Below, piece by piece: positions 22,348-34,157 of a stretch of 64,000 nucleotides of DNA. The stretch spans positions 111,735,221 through 111,799,220 of the forward strand of contig CM054179.1 of assembly GCA_028829895.1 (NCBI GenBank). The letters are read 5' to 3'. Numbering within the stretch: the first letter of the stretch is position 1; each line of letters opens with the position of its first letter. Source of the DNA: Sinotaia quadrata. Lineage: Eukaryota > Mollusca > Gastropoda > Architaenioglossa > Viviparidae. Made by a program: the position numbers and the translations under genes. The notes under the pieces are model-generated. The model made no database searches. It was not told where the DNA came from and worked only from the letters and a program-made list of their open reading frames with translations.

Positions 22348-23921
22348 TGTTGGTACCCCCTAAATACGGATATCTAGGACGGACAACAAGTTGAGGACGT
22401 CACTTCCGGTAACTCGTATTGAGCCCCCAGAGGAAACGATTCCTCACAGATAAGACAGACAGACAGATAAGACGGAAGACAGACTCAAGACAGACGTTAG
22501 ACGGACGTGACGATAACAATTATAAAGTCATACTAGACAAGAATAACAATGAATCTGACAACACTAATGAAAATTTAACAATAACTTTATATAACAATAA
22601 AAGGAAATAGAATAAAGAAAATAACAACAAAAGAAGTACAGTTAACAATGTTGGCCAAAATAATTTACAAAATATAAGTCCTATAACTAATTCAGGGAAA
22701 ATACTAGCCCCTCTTATGAAGTGATTTTTAGTGTCCGTTTTCCTTTCCCCAAATCGTTCCTTTTTCTGTATTTTAGTTCCGATACACTATTATGCACTTC
22801 TGCTCAATGTTTATATTTCTGTACTTAGCTCAACTGGAGCAAAGGTCAACACAGCGTTGAGTCCCCGTCCCCGTCGCGCAAGCGTTCCCCGACGGCAGGC
22901 CCTTGAATAGTGGCTCCGTCCCTTTTCACTCTGCGTGAACAACAACCGGCAAATACGTCGTCTGCTCTCTGACCCGGATTTGGTCCTAGCTTCTGTTTGT
23001 AGATACTCTTTGTAGCTACTCTCTCTCTAGTTACTGTTTCTAGATTCTCTTCCTCTGATTACTGTTTATAGATTCTCTTCTTCTGATTACTGTTTCTCTA
23101 GTTTATAGATTCTCTTCCTCTGATTACTGTTTGGTTCTGAAATGTAATTAAGGCAGTGTAAGTAACTGCTAATTACAGAATAAAAGTATTTAGGTGCCAG
23201 GGCTACTACTTCCCTGAGCACATTGGCACTAATCTGAAAGAAAGGTTTAGTTAGAATACATAAATCATCCTCACACATCCTATTATCGTTTTGCTAAGTT
23301 TTACAAAATTAAAAGTCAGCCACACATACCTTTCACGTTCCGAAACCGAATGAACCCAACGTCATCTGGTTGGAGTGCAGTACACTCAAGGATTAGTCTT
23401 TCTGACTTAGAAATTTTCTCACTTCTAAAATGTTACCAGATGAAATCTCTGGGACTGCCCCTGCGTGTTTTAAAACTCGGGTTGTTTTGGGCAAGTGAAG
23501 AGAATTGGTTCGGCCCGACTTATATAAAGGCTTTCCAGTATTCCTGGCATTTCTTTGAAACTAACCCTTCCCTCTACTGTTATCTAAGAGTGGCCCTTTG
23601 ATCCCCCCCCGACCGCTTCCTGTATTCTGGCCTATAGCTCAGTGTGAATCTATCCCCTTCTCTATCAGCTAGCTACAAGTGACCTTTGATCCCTAACCGT
23701 TTCCTATGCCCTAGCCCTGGGTGGTCAGGTCTTGTATAACTCTAACGTCCTGCTAATGTCTTGGAGTGGCTGGTCAGTCTTGTAATTAGTGTCTTGGTTA
23801 AATACTTTAAACGTATATTTTATGCTATGGTTCCTATACCTCTCATGTATCTACATTTTATTATTTTAATTTTTAAATGTTTATGGAGTGATGCCGGGCT
23901 AAGTTTTGCTTTCGCCTGACA
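22348..23921. mobile_element. Solo LTR with 5-bp target duplication
   Basis: Starts TGTTGGTACC and ends CGCCTGACA (TG...CA ends), flanked on both sides by aaatg (22343-22347 and 23922-23926). The matching place in the right arm (rc of about 61950) is an uninterrupted single copy of the target, so this is an insertion of 1574 bp with a 5-bp duplication, typical of LTR retrotransposons. No gag or pol is present, hence a solo LTR. A TATA-like tatataaagg lies at 23521, and T/C-rich imperfect repeats at 22990-23125. ORFs inside are not host genes. The family was not identified. Confidence 0.85.
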
Positions 23922-23965
23922 AAATGAAATTGGAACTTTCAAGTAAACTGACGTATGGACAGAAT

Positions 23966-25461
23966 AGCAACATGATACTGCACATAGTGTGATTTTATGT
24001 GGCTTTAGACACTCAAACAGGACACCAAAGGGATACTACACGTAATGTGACTTGATGTGGCTTGAGTCTCTCAAACAGGATACATGTAGTAAAGTAATAC
24101 TGCATATAATGTGACTTGATGTGGCTTTAGACACTCAAACAGGATACCAAAGGGATACTACACGTAATGTGACTTGAAGTGGCTTTAGACACTCAAACAA
24201 GAGAAAGAAAATATAAACATCATATAATCATTGTTTGAAGAACTGGCATTGTGAGCGTCAAGAAGACATAGTATAGATTTTAGCGATGTAGCAAAACCGC
24301 TACCAAAGAACATACGTGTAGAAGAGAATTATTTGACTGAAAAGATAAAGATCACACATTGTAACTAAATTCAAAGCCTATGATTCGTAAACTTGAAATG
24401 ATGATGTTCAAAGTCACTACAATGGAGAAATAGCGTTAAGACTGTAAGGTTGATTTGAAATAAGTCAGAAAATCACAAGTCATCTCCAGTCCTGGAGACA
24501 TTTCCGGTAATTCTACATTTTCCTATAAAACTGACTTTGGATCTAGCAGGATTGTACAGGTTTCTGAGATAAAGATATCACAGATTTTATTCCCTCCCAA
24601 CCACACACACCCCTTCCCACCAAGCTAAATAGATATTTTAAAGAATGTTTATATTACACTTAATTCTCACCAATATAACTTCACTCACACAATCCAGTAT
24701 ACATAAGTCATCGCTATTTGAGGAATCATTAATCTCACACCAAATACACTTTTTCTCCATGTCAACACCAAAGGTGTATTATTTTCTCACTATAAGTACC
24801 TGCTGTCAAGGAACATGAACTCCATGTCAACACAAAGGTGTAGTATTGTCTCACATTAAGTATCTGCCATCATAGAATATGCACTGAATATGCACTGAAC
24901 AGCAGTGCGTGATCATCTGGCTTGGGTCTTAACATTTGACTACTTTCATAAGAGTTCAGAACATAGACCATCTGGCTACTCAGATCTCAAGCAGGTTCTA
25001 TTCAGATTTAAAAGTATCTCCAACTTGTGCTCATTTAGCACATAGAGTGGAGATGCTTCAAGGTCGATCAGGTGCATTGATATTTGCAACTCTGCATTGT
25101 GAAATCTGAAATCCATTAAATCTCATTTTGTTAACTTTTCGAATATCTTCATGATAGAAATATTATAAGACTGAACTCTAGTTTCAACATCATACATGCA
25201 AAAATGGGTGTTTATATGAAATCCATGTTTCTGTTTTGGTGAACTTTAAGCATCTTAATTAGTTTTAGACAGAAAGTATTGTGATGCTACATTGATTTAT
25301 GTGATTGTGTGTGTGTAGGTACAAGAAAATTTTAGTGAGTAGAGAGAAGAGATAGCACTAATGCTTTAAGTTTGACTACATTTTTAATTTGATAAATTTA
25401 AATATAACTATTAAAATGAAATAAGACATTACACCGATCATAATCATAACAAACGATTGCT
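23966..25461. mobile_element. Second insertion in left arm, type unknown
   Basis: About 1.5 kb present only in the left arm; flanking sequence resumes at gtggaatgagc. The ends look like AGCAAC and TTGCT, a five-base inverted match at best, and the target duplication is unclear. The 5' part holds three to four units of an approximately 60-bp repeat containing gtggctttagacactcaaac. No coding capacity recognised. It could be a non-autonomous transposon, or the right arm could have lost it. Confidence 0.5.
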
Positions 25462-25966
25462 AATATTTGTGGAATGAGCCATAATACATCCATGTAGCCT
25501 TAATGGACTTTTGGTAGTTCCTAGAGTTTAAGGTAAGGGTGGAGAGGATGAATTACCTGTAGCGCCATTTATACTGGACATTAGTTCTAATCAAATGCCA
25601 ACGAATTTAAAAATAAAATTAACTAGTTAATTTTGTTTTATCTATAATTAAAGCTATAGTCAAAGTTATGAATACCAAAGATTAATTGTTTTCTAATCCC
25701 CCCTCCCCTTCCTCTCGGAAACATTTAAAAGTCATATCAATGGATTTCAAACTCATTTAAAACTCGTCAGCCGATTTAAAACTTAGTTCATCCTAACCCT
25801 GTTTTAATAAATCATCAGAAAATAAATCTCAGTTGAATTCTTTATTATCTGGCTGGGTGAAGTTTTATTTGTGATGAACTTGATTTCATTCTCCCTGGTA
25901 TAAGATAAATAAAATGCTTTCAAATGCTTTCAGACTACCTAGATCTGAATGTAAAATGTCGAATAC

Positions 25967-26033
25967 CTTTAATACTTCCACAACAAACGATAACAAAAGA
26001 TGTGGCAAGAATCCAAGTGATATCGTTAAACAT
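25967..26033 (-). CDS. Gene A signal-peptide exon
   Basis: ATG at 26033-26031, 22 codons, phase 1 exit at G|GTATTC. The peptide starts M-F-N-D-I-T-W-I-L and has a hydrophobic core ending V-C-C-G-S-I-K. The copy in gene D (61331-61397) keeps the ATG, the frame and the donor, with one residue change I can see (F to C in the core). The donor is less ideal than others (GTATTC), but it is conserved in both arms and joins the Ig exon in frame (G|CG gives Ala). Confidence 0.65.
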
Positions 26034-27028
26034 GTCTGTGTTGTTACCTACTCCATGTTAACGTCCCTATCCACACAATGACGTTATGGTCTATGTGAAG
26101 ATTATTTACTTTCTTATAGCGTACATCACTGTTGACAGGTCTAGTGAAACTGATACAAACCTCTCTGTTTCCTTGATTGATTTATTTCCTGTGACACAAA
26201 CACCACCCAAGTTATTGGTTATGATTAACATTATTATTAATCATCCATAACTAATTACAAGTAATTCAGAATCTTATTTTACTGTTTCTTTGCTAGTTTA
26301 AAAACTATTCCTATCATCATTGCTTTTTCATTCTAATATTTCTTTTAGTTATAATACAGTTCCTTATTGCAAGAGTTTGCTATTCATATTGCTTTAATTA
26401 AAATACAGTTCTTTATTGCAAGATTTTGCTATTCATATTGCTTTAATTAAAATACAGTTAAATGTACTTATTGCACAGTTTTGCTATTATTTATATATTG
26501 CTTTCAATTAAAATACAGTTACTTATTACACACTTTTTCTATTCATATTGCTTTTAATTAAAATATAGTTACGTGTACTTATTGTACAGTTTCGCTATTA
26601 TAATATTTCTTTTAATTAAAATACAGTTACTTATTACACACTATTGCTATTCATACTGCTTTTAATTAAAATACAGTTATAGGTACGTATTGTACAGTTT
26701 TGTTATTCATATTGCTTTTAATTATAATTATTATTGGAAAGTTTAGCTATTTAGTTATAATCCAGTTATTTATTGGAAAGGTTTGCTATTTAGTTATAAT
26801 CCAGTTATTTATTAAAATGGTTTGTTATTTAGTTATAATACATTTCCTTATTGCACGGTTTTGTTATCCTCTGGACAAGGAAAGTTACTTTTGCATAAAA
26901 GATTCAGATATGCGTGTGCCATGGTTATACAAGCGAGAAGAGTTAGATGAAACCATCAGATACATTAAAAAATTTCAAATGCTAATTAACTCCTTTCAGT
27001 TAATTTATTTTTAGGATTTAGATCTTAC
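26034..27028. other. Upstream region with degenerate repeat
   Basis: From 26340 to 26860 there are about nine degenerate units of roughly 55-60 bp with the phrase tttaattaaaatacagtta. 26220-26280 repeats the phrase atccataactaat-acaagt also found at 17705-17735 and inverted near 13000. The 26850-27014 stretch has an open plus frame with no splice support. Confidence 0.6.
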
Positions 27029-27110
27029 CGTTTTCAAAAGCTTGGAAAAAAGCAAAAATGTTTGAGAGCAGCAGCGGACAAAGGCATTTATAAATGTGTA
27101 GAAAATACAT
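27029..27110 (-). CDS. Orphan or alternative signal-peptide exon
   Basis: ATG at 27110-27108, 27 codons, donor G|GTAAGA, phase 1. The peptide has a short N-terminal part (M-Y-F-L-H-I-Y-K-C), a core L-C-P-L-L-L-S-N-I-F-A-F-F and ends F-E-N-G, like L-E-N-G of the gene C-type signal exons. It lies 1 kb upstream of the gene A signal exon on the same strand and outside the inverted duplication. It may be an alternative first exon for gene A (junction would give Ala, in frame) or the first exon of a lost gene. Confidence 0.5.
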
Positions 27111-29893
27111 TTACAGTTGTACAGTGAAATGATGCGATAGAAATAATGATGTGAAGGATGTGCTATTTGTTTTTGTATACTTGGTATAGAGTTATTTCCC
27201 TGTTAATTGTTAGCACACGCCAACACTGGGAAATTCCACTAAACTTCCAGTCCGATCGAAGATCACTTCAAGTTTCTACCGAATTGTTTACTAACAATAT
27301 TAGAAGAAAAAAATCTCATTATGTTTATAATTGTATCCCTTTTTTTCATTGTTAGAAACTATTATAGAATTGCGCATAATAATTACATTCTTCCAGTCAA
27401 TATAAAATTATTCAAAGAAAACTTCTTATATTTCGTATTAACCAACTTTTAATAAAGTAATCACAAATAAACTAGAATTATTTACTTACACACACGCGTG
27501 TACACACATACATATATATAAAATTTCCTTCAATAAAACGCTTCTATTTTCTCTATAAATGCTTAGATTAGACATTAAAATGTAGTCTTACGTTTTGAGC
27601 TGGAGTTAATAGCACTTAGTAAATGAGTGCAATTGACTTACAGAAAAAGATATATATGATTATTTCCAGCAAATGTTTAACCAGCTGTAGTAGTTGTGGG
27701 GCTGGGATATTAATTAATAGCAGTGATAGTAGTTTGTATCATTTGAGTAGGAGGATTGTGTAACACCCGCAACGGAAATGACATAAGTAATAATTAATTA
27801 TTATATTTTATATTTGTTATTTAATATTTTGAATTCCATTGTCTGTCACTCAATTTTTTTAGATTTCTTTCTGAACCATTGTTAAGTTAGGATACAAAAT
27901 AACTGTTAAAGTGCCAATTAAGGGTTGGACAGTCCAGTCTAGTGATGTCTATATGATTATGTAATTGGCACTATGTAGCAGAGCCACCAGGTTTGCATTC
28001 TATAGGTCCTCAGTCATGCATGAGCAGATACCAATTGCTTGCAGCTATTTCTCTCAGCCATCACTAGACCTGTGTAAATGGAAGTCACTTCTCTTAAGTA
28101 ACTGAAACATGAAAACACTGGCCCAGAGTTGGCCAGCAATTGTGTTTCCCACTTGAGAAATGAAAATAATAGGAACATGACTTGGGGCCCTTACCTGGGC
28201 CAGTCAAGTAAAAAGATCTTTTCTCCCAGTTATAACAATGAAAGGTAAAGACATGTACATATATAAGCTACAAGTTTGAGAGCAGACAGTCTATTTGGTG
28301 AAGGCTTGGATTGGTCAAACATGCAACATCATACTTTGAAGCCTTCGTTTTTTCCAGTCTTCATTTTTCCAGTCTACAATTTTTCATTTCTCCAGCCTGC
28401 ATTATACATTCTGCATTCTTCCACAGTCTTTAGTTCATCACACCCTACATTAAACACTTCAATCAAGTCTTCATTGTTAAGTCACCAGTCATGTGACATC
28501 CACTCATGACATAACATTACCGTCCAGCTGCCTATGTATCAGTGACACATTTGCATATGTCAAAGACCACCCCAGCACAAAGACTGACAGTTTGCTGCAA
28601 CATATGGTAAACACTGCCGATGTGCAAAGGGAGACAACTCCATCTTCATAGACAACCAGGTGATTGGTTTCTAAACTCTCTACCTCCATAAAATATCTCT
28701 GTGGTGTAACTTTACATTTCTTACTCTTATTAGTATCTGCATCCATTAGTAATTTAAAAGGAATTAGATTAAATATTCATAGTCTTGCTCTCCTCAAGAA
28801 ACAGAAACTTTGGAGTCTGCATAATGAACTATACTTGGTCATAAACATTTTAAGAGATTATGAACTGTCCTATTATAACAAGTCTATTTCAGTAGCAGAT
28901 TCTTAATCATTAACTTAGGTCTTAGGAACACTATGTCTTACTTAGCCCACCTTTGTGACTACTACTTATTGTGTACCAATTGTTTCTTAATAAATGGTAA
29001 CTTTCATTGTGTTGAATAAATTTTGTTATTTGTTAATTACACTTCCACTTGTGTACTTAATCAAGGGGAAGATATGCATGGTTAGGGGGTGGGAGCTTAA
29101 TTTTAATAGTGTTAAAACGTCAGACAACAACATATTTTGGGAAGTGTCCCTCTGAGAGAGAGTTTGTGGGCCAGAATTATTACACAATCAAAAAATGTTC
29201 AAGCTTTCAAGGAGGGATATGAATTCTGAACCAGTAACACTTAGAGACAGGTGAAAATAAATTAATTAAAAGTTAATATCTCTGGGGCCTGATAGAATTT
29301 CTCTGTCAGCAAATTATGAAGACCTGTACGTTTAGAATTAAGGGGTTGGGTAGCTTAATCCGTTAACCGCCAACCACATAACTGGGAATTCATACCGGAA
29401 TGCTCAGTATAAATTAGTTTTGATAGGTTAGAATAATTGTTTTCTAAATCTTGTCACAGTATTAGGAAATGATGAGCCTCAAAGAATCCTAGACAAAATG
29501 CACTGTACACACAAAGGCAAATTAAAATAAATCTGTAAGGAAAAGAAATATTTTATTCTGTCTATCCTTTTTCCTTTCTTTCACTTTCCTTTTAACTTTG
29601 ATGACTGTTAGTTTGTCAATTTTGTGTTGATTTTATGTTGTGATTGCCTAGAAATATTTTGATATGATTGCGTTATGATCTTAATTGATGATAATTTAGT
29701 ATTGCTCCTGTGCAAGGTGCTTTGGTGAAATTAGCCCAGATTGTTGTATTTCTATTTTACACGGGTGCGTGAAATAACATTTTGTAAAACTGTTCTAAAC
29801 ATACTGAACTATCTCATGGTTCGTAATGGTTTGATATCTTAATTGGTTAATTGAGTTTTGATTATGTTAGACATCCATTTTTATTTTAATTAG
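27111..29893. other. Gene-poor spacer
   Basis: No tandem arrays of note and no exon with good borders. Several ORFs (28276-28509 plus, 28504-28746 minus, 28664-28906 plus) lack recognisable products. A tRNA-like box pair at 29341-29400 is listed separately. Confidence 0.5.
29341..29400 (+). ncRNA. Possible tRNA-derived SINE head
   Basis: gggtagcttaatccg resembles a Pol III A box and about 30 bp on gggaattcatacc is a weak B-box match. No cloverleaf could be drawn with confidence. Confidence 0.25.
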
Positions 29894-30204
29894 CTTTGAC
29901 AATGGCGGTTCCACTCAAACTCTCCAAGAAGTGGGCAGAAAATTTAGTTGTAGGTGAAGATGAGTTTACTACTTACTTTGCGAGAAAAACATCTACCTAT
30001 AAACAGAGAGATATCGTTAAGACAGCAAGATATCAGGCAGAAAGGCCCCAATTGGAACCAATAGCAGAGGCACCGAACCGCGAAACAAACATAACATTTC
30101 ACTTTCATCCATTTAATGAAAAGGAAGATCACATGGACGAAAGTATCAGTCAGTTTGGAAAGAGGGCAAGAATTTTAGGTCTGCCGGTACATCATATTAA
30201 ATGA
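29894..30204 (+). CDS. Cytoplasmic tail terminal exon of an upstream gene
   Basis: Acceptor tattttaattag before 29894, phase 1 entry, 102 codons from 29896, TGA at 30202-30204. The product is hydrophilic and charged (K-L-S-K-K-W-A-E-N-L-V-V-G-E-D-E-F at the start; F-H-F-H-P-F-N-E-K-E-D-H-M in the second half) and ends L-P-V-H-H-I-K; there is no TM segment or ITIM. A truncated copy is on the minus strand at 17376-17572, where it follows a possible cytoplasmic exon, which supports reading it as a receptor tail. Its own upstream exons are not visible on the plus strand. The next gene's signal exon starts only 246 bp downstream. Confidence 0.55.
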
Positions 30205-30600
30205 ATTAAAATTACTGAATTCATTTTTCGTTTTCTAAATTAGACCTATTAATTCTAAACTCCCGTTGAAGGAAAGAAGATAGATTTACTGAGTGTTAAA
30301 GCAGGAAGTGACTGAATTGTGATGACCCGAACTTGAAACAAAGAGATTTTCATATACTACGTCAGCGAGTTAACACGGCTCTAAATTCACTAGCTATCTG
30401 ACCGTTGTCGCCATTAACATCCTTAGTCGTTGTTTATTGTGAAATTTGTAATGTTTTTAATATTCTATTTCGTTTTTATGGCAAAATGTGTCGCCCTTTC
30501 TTGTGCGCTTGAAAATGGTAAGTGATTATTTTTGAGTATTTGTGCTATAGAGAAATGTATGTGTGGAAGGCAATAAAAGTAACAAGTGGGCCTACATCAG
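29990..30600 (+). repeat. Inverted duplicate of 16940-17572
   Basis: Plus-strand partner of the tail-plus-signal cassette. Homology covers the last half of the tail exon, the 250-bp spacer, the signal exon and about 90 bp of the following intron. Confidence 0.85.
30451..30517 (+). CDS. Gene C signal-peptide exon
   Basis: ATG at 30451, 22 codons, donor G|GTAAGT, phase 1. M-F-L-I-F-Y-F-V-F-M-A then C-V-A-L-S-C-A-L-E-N, a clear signal sequence with small residues before the likely cleavage site. Joins the Ig exon as Glu23. Nearly identical to 17026-17092. Confidence 0.8.
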
Positions 30601-30733
30601 ATTGAAAGTATACATTTTACAGATTTCATGTACATTTGTGCCATAGAGAAATGTATGTGTGGAAGGCAGTAAAAGTAACAAGTGGGCCTACATCAGATTG
30701 AAAGTATACATTTTACAGATTTCATGTACATTC
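30539..30733. repeat. About 97-bp tandem duplication
   Basis: Two almost identical copies containing gaaatgtatgtgtggaaggc, directly after the signal exon. The minus-strand cassette (16940-17572) has only one partial copy. Confidence 0.95.
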
Positions 30734-30973
30734 TTTTCATCCAGCTAATCTACTGGTTAGTGCACCCATTGAAATATGTCATACTGTTGCACTCTTATCA
30801 ATAAAGATAAATTATAATTTAGAGGAAATGATTTTATTTATTGGAGTGATGGTGGAGTAATGTATGATTTCGTTTAAATTCTATAATGAATTTATGTTAC
30901 GCCTAGAAAAAATTATATCTATCCATCCATCCCGTCCGTTCATCTGTCCGTCTATCTGTCTATTGTCTCTGTC

Positions 30974-31014
<41 letters not shown>

Positions 31015-33402
31015 GGTATAATATTTTCAGTTTGTACGAAATTATTTTTAAATTAATAGATTATAATTTCATCTGTTATAAAAGTGGAAGTGTGTGATAA
31101 TTATTTCCATTGAGTAGAGAGGATTAGGAACGACAGGAGAAAATGAGTAGAGATTGAAAAGTGGGATAAGTGAGCAGAAATCAAGATGAGTAGTGAGAAC
31201 ATAAGGAAGAATGAGTAATGCGAATATTCGCACTACTAAAATGCCAACAGGAACTAAACATTAAACTTTTCTTAAAGTCAGCAGACGATAATGACGCATT
31301 GAATGAGTTATGCCTAGGAATTCGATGGTTCATCTCCCACCCCACTACACCCACCTCGAGTTTGAGTGCTGATGTCATTATATCAAAGGTCATAAGAGAA
31401 AAAGTCACCTGCAGAAAGAATTCAGAGGTTGAAAGTTAAAAATAAAATCACGTTGTTGTAAAATGCGTCAAAGATCCATATACCTCATTTCACCGACACT
31501 TGAAAGAAAGTGAGGAATTTTATTTTAGGTGATAAACTAGCCATGCTCCAAAGAAGTCGTGAGGTAGATGGAGTGAATCACTAGATGGAGTGCTCAAGAT
31601 CATTGTTAATAATGCAACATTACTGAAGTAAATCGTCCTTAATGAATATTAAAATTGTCTAAATTCAGTAGAGTATAAAGGCTTAGTTTAATACTCGAAA
31701 GAGATCACTCAGGAATGCTCTGAGTAAATATCTGTCAATATTTTGAGCAAATGATAAGTTACGTTTGTGTGATTGTGTGTGTGCGCGCGCGTATTTTGTA
31801 TGTGTGAGTTCATGTTGGTAGGGCGTGAATATACGTGTATGTGTATCTGTGTATAATGTGTTTAAGTTGTGTGTGTGTGTATGTCTGTGTAATACGTCTG
31901 TATGTTATATGTGTGTGTTTGCGTAATATGTGTGTATGTTTTATAAGTGTGTATCTGTGCAAAATGTTTGTATGTTGATTTTTTATGTAGAGCTGTGTAA
32001 TATGTGTGTATGTTGGATGTTTGTGTCTGTATAATAAGTATGTTGTGTGTCTGTATAATATGTATGTTGTGTGTCTGTATAATATGTATGTTGTGTGTCT
32101 GTATAATATGTATGTTGTGTGTCTGTATAATAAGTATGTTGTATGTGTGAGTTATACTTGTGTGGATTATTTTGTAGTCGAAAATGTAAGTAGTCTGAAA
32201 GTGGTAATTTTTAAGTGATATTTAAATTTTATCGTGAAAAACGTTTTTATCTGAGAAATCACATCAATATTTCCAGAAGCATTCAGGATTTTCTCTAGAA
32301 ATATTGTGAGACTCTTGTTGTGCATATTTAGTTAAATGAGATTTTCATGGTCAAAGTCACTATAGAAAGGTCAATACATGGATACCAAGTGTAAGGCTCT
32401 GAACTTTTGAAGAAAAAAAAAACGGCACTAGTAATAGTCCACAAAATGTGTGTGTCAGAGACACGTCAAATAAAAAAGACACCACTGACTGGCTTGAAGG
32501 CAATCTGTGTCAGAAGATTGATGACTGAGGTAGTCCAACGTAAAAATGATTTGAGTTAAAATGAGACAAATAAAGTTTGATCATCAGTTTATTTCAAGCA
32601 GAGCGTGTGGATATAGAAAATACAAATTATTGAGAAACGGTTAGAGGAAAAAATATTTCGGATTATCAGCAAAAAAACATTTTGCACGGTTCTAAGAAAT
32701 TTACTTGCAGCTTGACGGACTGGATACATGTTACGTTAGAATAGGAGACTACAATTTCTGCATAACAATGGCCCTCGTTACTTACAGTTGTTTTTTTTAA
32801 TTTTTAATTTGACAGAACTTTATGCATGATTAAGCGTGCCACCGATAATAGCTATAATTATGAAAAAGGTAAGTTTTTTATGTGAAAGTGTAAATAACTT
32901 TATGGGTTGATAAATTTGAAATGTGTTCAAATATCTGATTAAGAAAAAGTTACAGATTCAGTTTATAATAAAACATTATATTGTTACATGAACTCTATAC
33001 TTCAAATACTTCATTACAATTGTAAACATTAATGATGAAAACATCTTGAAATGATAATTATGTTTATCGAAAAATATAAAGGGCTTTGCTAAGTAATGGT
33101 AATGGCGATGGGGACTTTTATTTCAAAGTCAATGCTAGAGGTCAAGTAGTAACCTCACAAAAATGAATCTTCAAGTTAATTGTAACGAGAATGTACACTT
33201 CACTCCACTGAACGGAATTACTACACTATTCATATATTCGTTATCCCAACCAATCAGATCACAAGGCTTCATCCAGTCTGACAGTTAATCTATTATACGT
33301 CATGAACAAAACGTTTAAAACAGTTGTGTTATGAGATGTACGATTTTAAAATCGCTGAAAGTCTTGACTTTTGATTTTTATTTTTTAAAATTTTGTCTTC
33401 AG
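30734..33402. other. First intron of gene C
   Basis: Holds TC/TCTG microsatellite sequence at 30925-31015, the dispersed repeat 31081-31255 (partner of 19310-19510), TG-rich sequence at 31760-32160 with about five 24-bp units (32024-32146, gtgtgtctgtataatatgta) and otherwise unique AT-rich DNA. No exon found. Confidence 0.6.
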
Positions 33403-33729
33403 AAGGAACATTTCTGCAACTTAAACCTTTTCAAGATGGTGACTGCGTTCAAGTGCTGGAGTGTAGAAGTGAACGCAAAAACCTAATATTAATTAAAATA
33501 GCTCTCGTGACAACCGACGATGCATTGGCCTTGTACGTGGATAAAGACAAAGAATGTAAGACAAGTTACCTGTTTTCAGCATGTGTAGTGAGCACGGAGA
33601 CGGCAATCGTGAAGGTTTTGGTGTTTCCTTCTGAAGAAAGGACGCGGCAGTTTGTTTGTTACGTTCACAGTACTCTGCAAAATGGTAACGTTGGGAGCAA
33701 AGAACAATACATCAACGTTACAAGCAACA
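33403..33729 (+). CDS. Gene C Ig-like domain exon
   Basis: Acceptor tttgtcttcag, phase 1 entry (Glu23), 108 full codons, donor A|GTGAGT, phase 1. Cys at residues 37, 43, 74, 83 and 108; four of these line up with gene A Cys42, 75, 84 and 109. Shared blocks with gene A: E-C-K-T-S, A-C-V-V...V-K-V, E-R-T-R-Q-F-V-C-Y-V, and a C-terminal N-V-T sequon. No Trp or D-x-G-x-Y-x-C signature is present, so this is a divergent Ig-type beta-sandwich rather than a textbook V or C2 domain. The fold itself is inferred from exon phase, size, Cys pattern and receptor context. Confidence 0.75.
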
Positions 33730-33790
33730 GTGAGTATAAAACTTTGTTACAATAACGTTATAAACTACACTAAGTACCTGTGGTGTTTTT

Positions 33791-34114
33791 GCTGGGAGAT
33801 GAGTAAGATGTTAATTCTCCACCACCCTGGGGTGCCCGTAACCTTAGGCATAATCACCAAATCACACCGTTTGGCTGGCCACAAGTTTTAGAAAGGTGAA
33901 TGATAGATAATGTAGAATAGTTTTAGAAGATAGCTCGAGCCCCCTGATACATACATCCAGGATAGTAAGTAAATATGGTTGACAGACTACAACATAACAT
34001 ATAAGTGAGTCACGCTAAAATGAGTGATATATGTATCAACAATAAATATATTCAACAAGAAATAACATAAGACAGTATGTTTACATGTAGCAAATAGTTC
34101 AACAGTTACAATTA

Positions 34115-34157
<43 letters not shown>

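Larger units (their letters stand above)
21168..26033 (-). other. Gene A: Ig-like receptor, 5' part
   Basis: Model: signal exon 25967-26033, Ig exon 21168-21500, stem exon 19582-19620, probably TM exon 15837-15926. All are phase 1. Joined, they give a signal of 22 residues, an Ig-like domain of about 110 residues with Cys42, 75, 84 and 109, a 14-residue stem and a TM helix. The cytoplasmic part is not settled; 17858-17951 is a candidate only if the TM exon lies elsewhere. Gene D at the right edge is its inverted duplicate. Confidence 0.7.
19850..26200 (-). repeat. Left arm of large inverted duplication
   Basis: Minus-strand reading is collinear with plus 61190-64000 and beyond: same signal exon, same intron phrases, same Ig exon and same 3' intron. 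The left arm is longer because of a solo LTR (22348-23921), a second insertion (about 23966-25461) and a (GT)n tract. Beyond about 26200 the arms diverge. The right arm leaves the window still matching. Confidence 0.93.

Noticed and set aside
23350..23601. 83-codon ORF
   Set aside because: Lies inside the solo LTR, which is non-coding.
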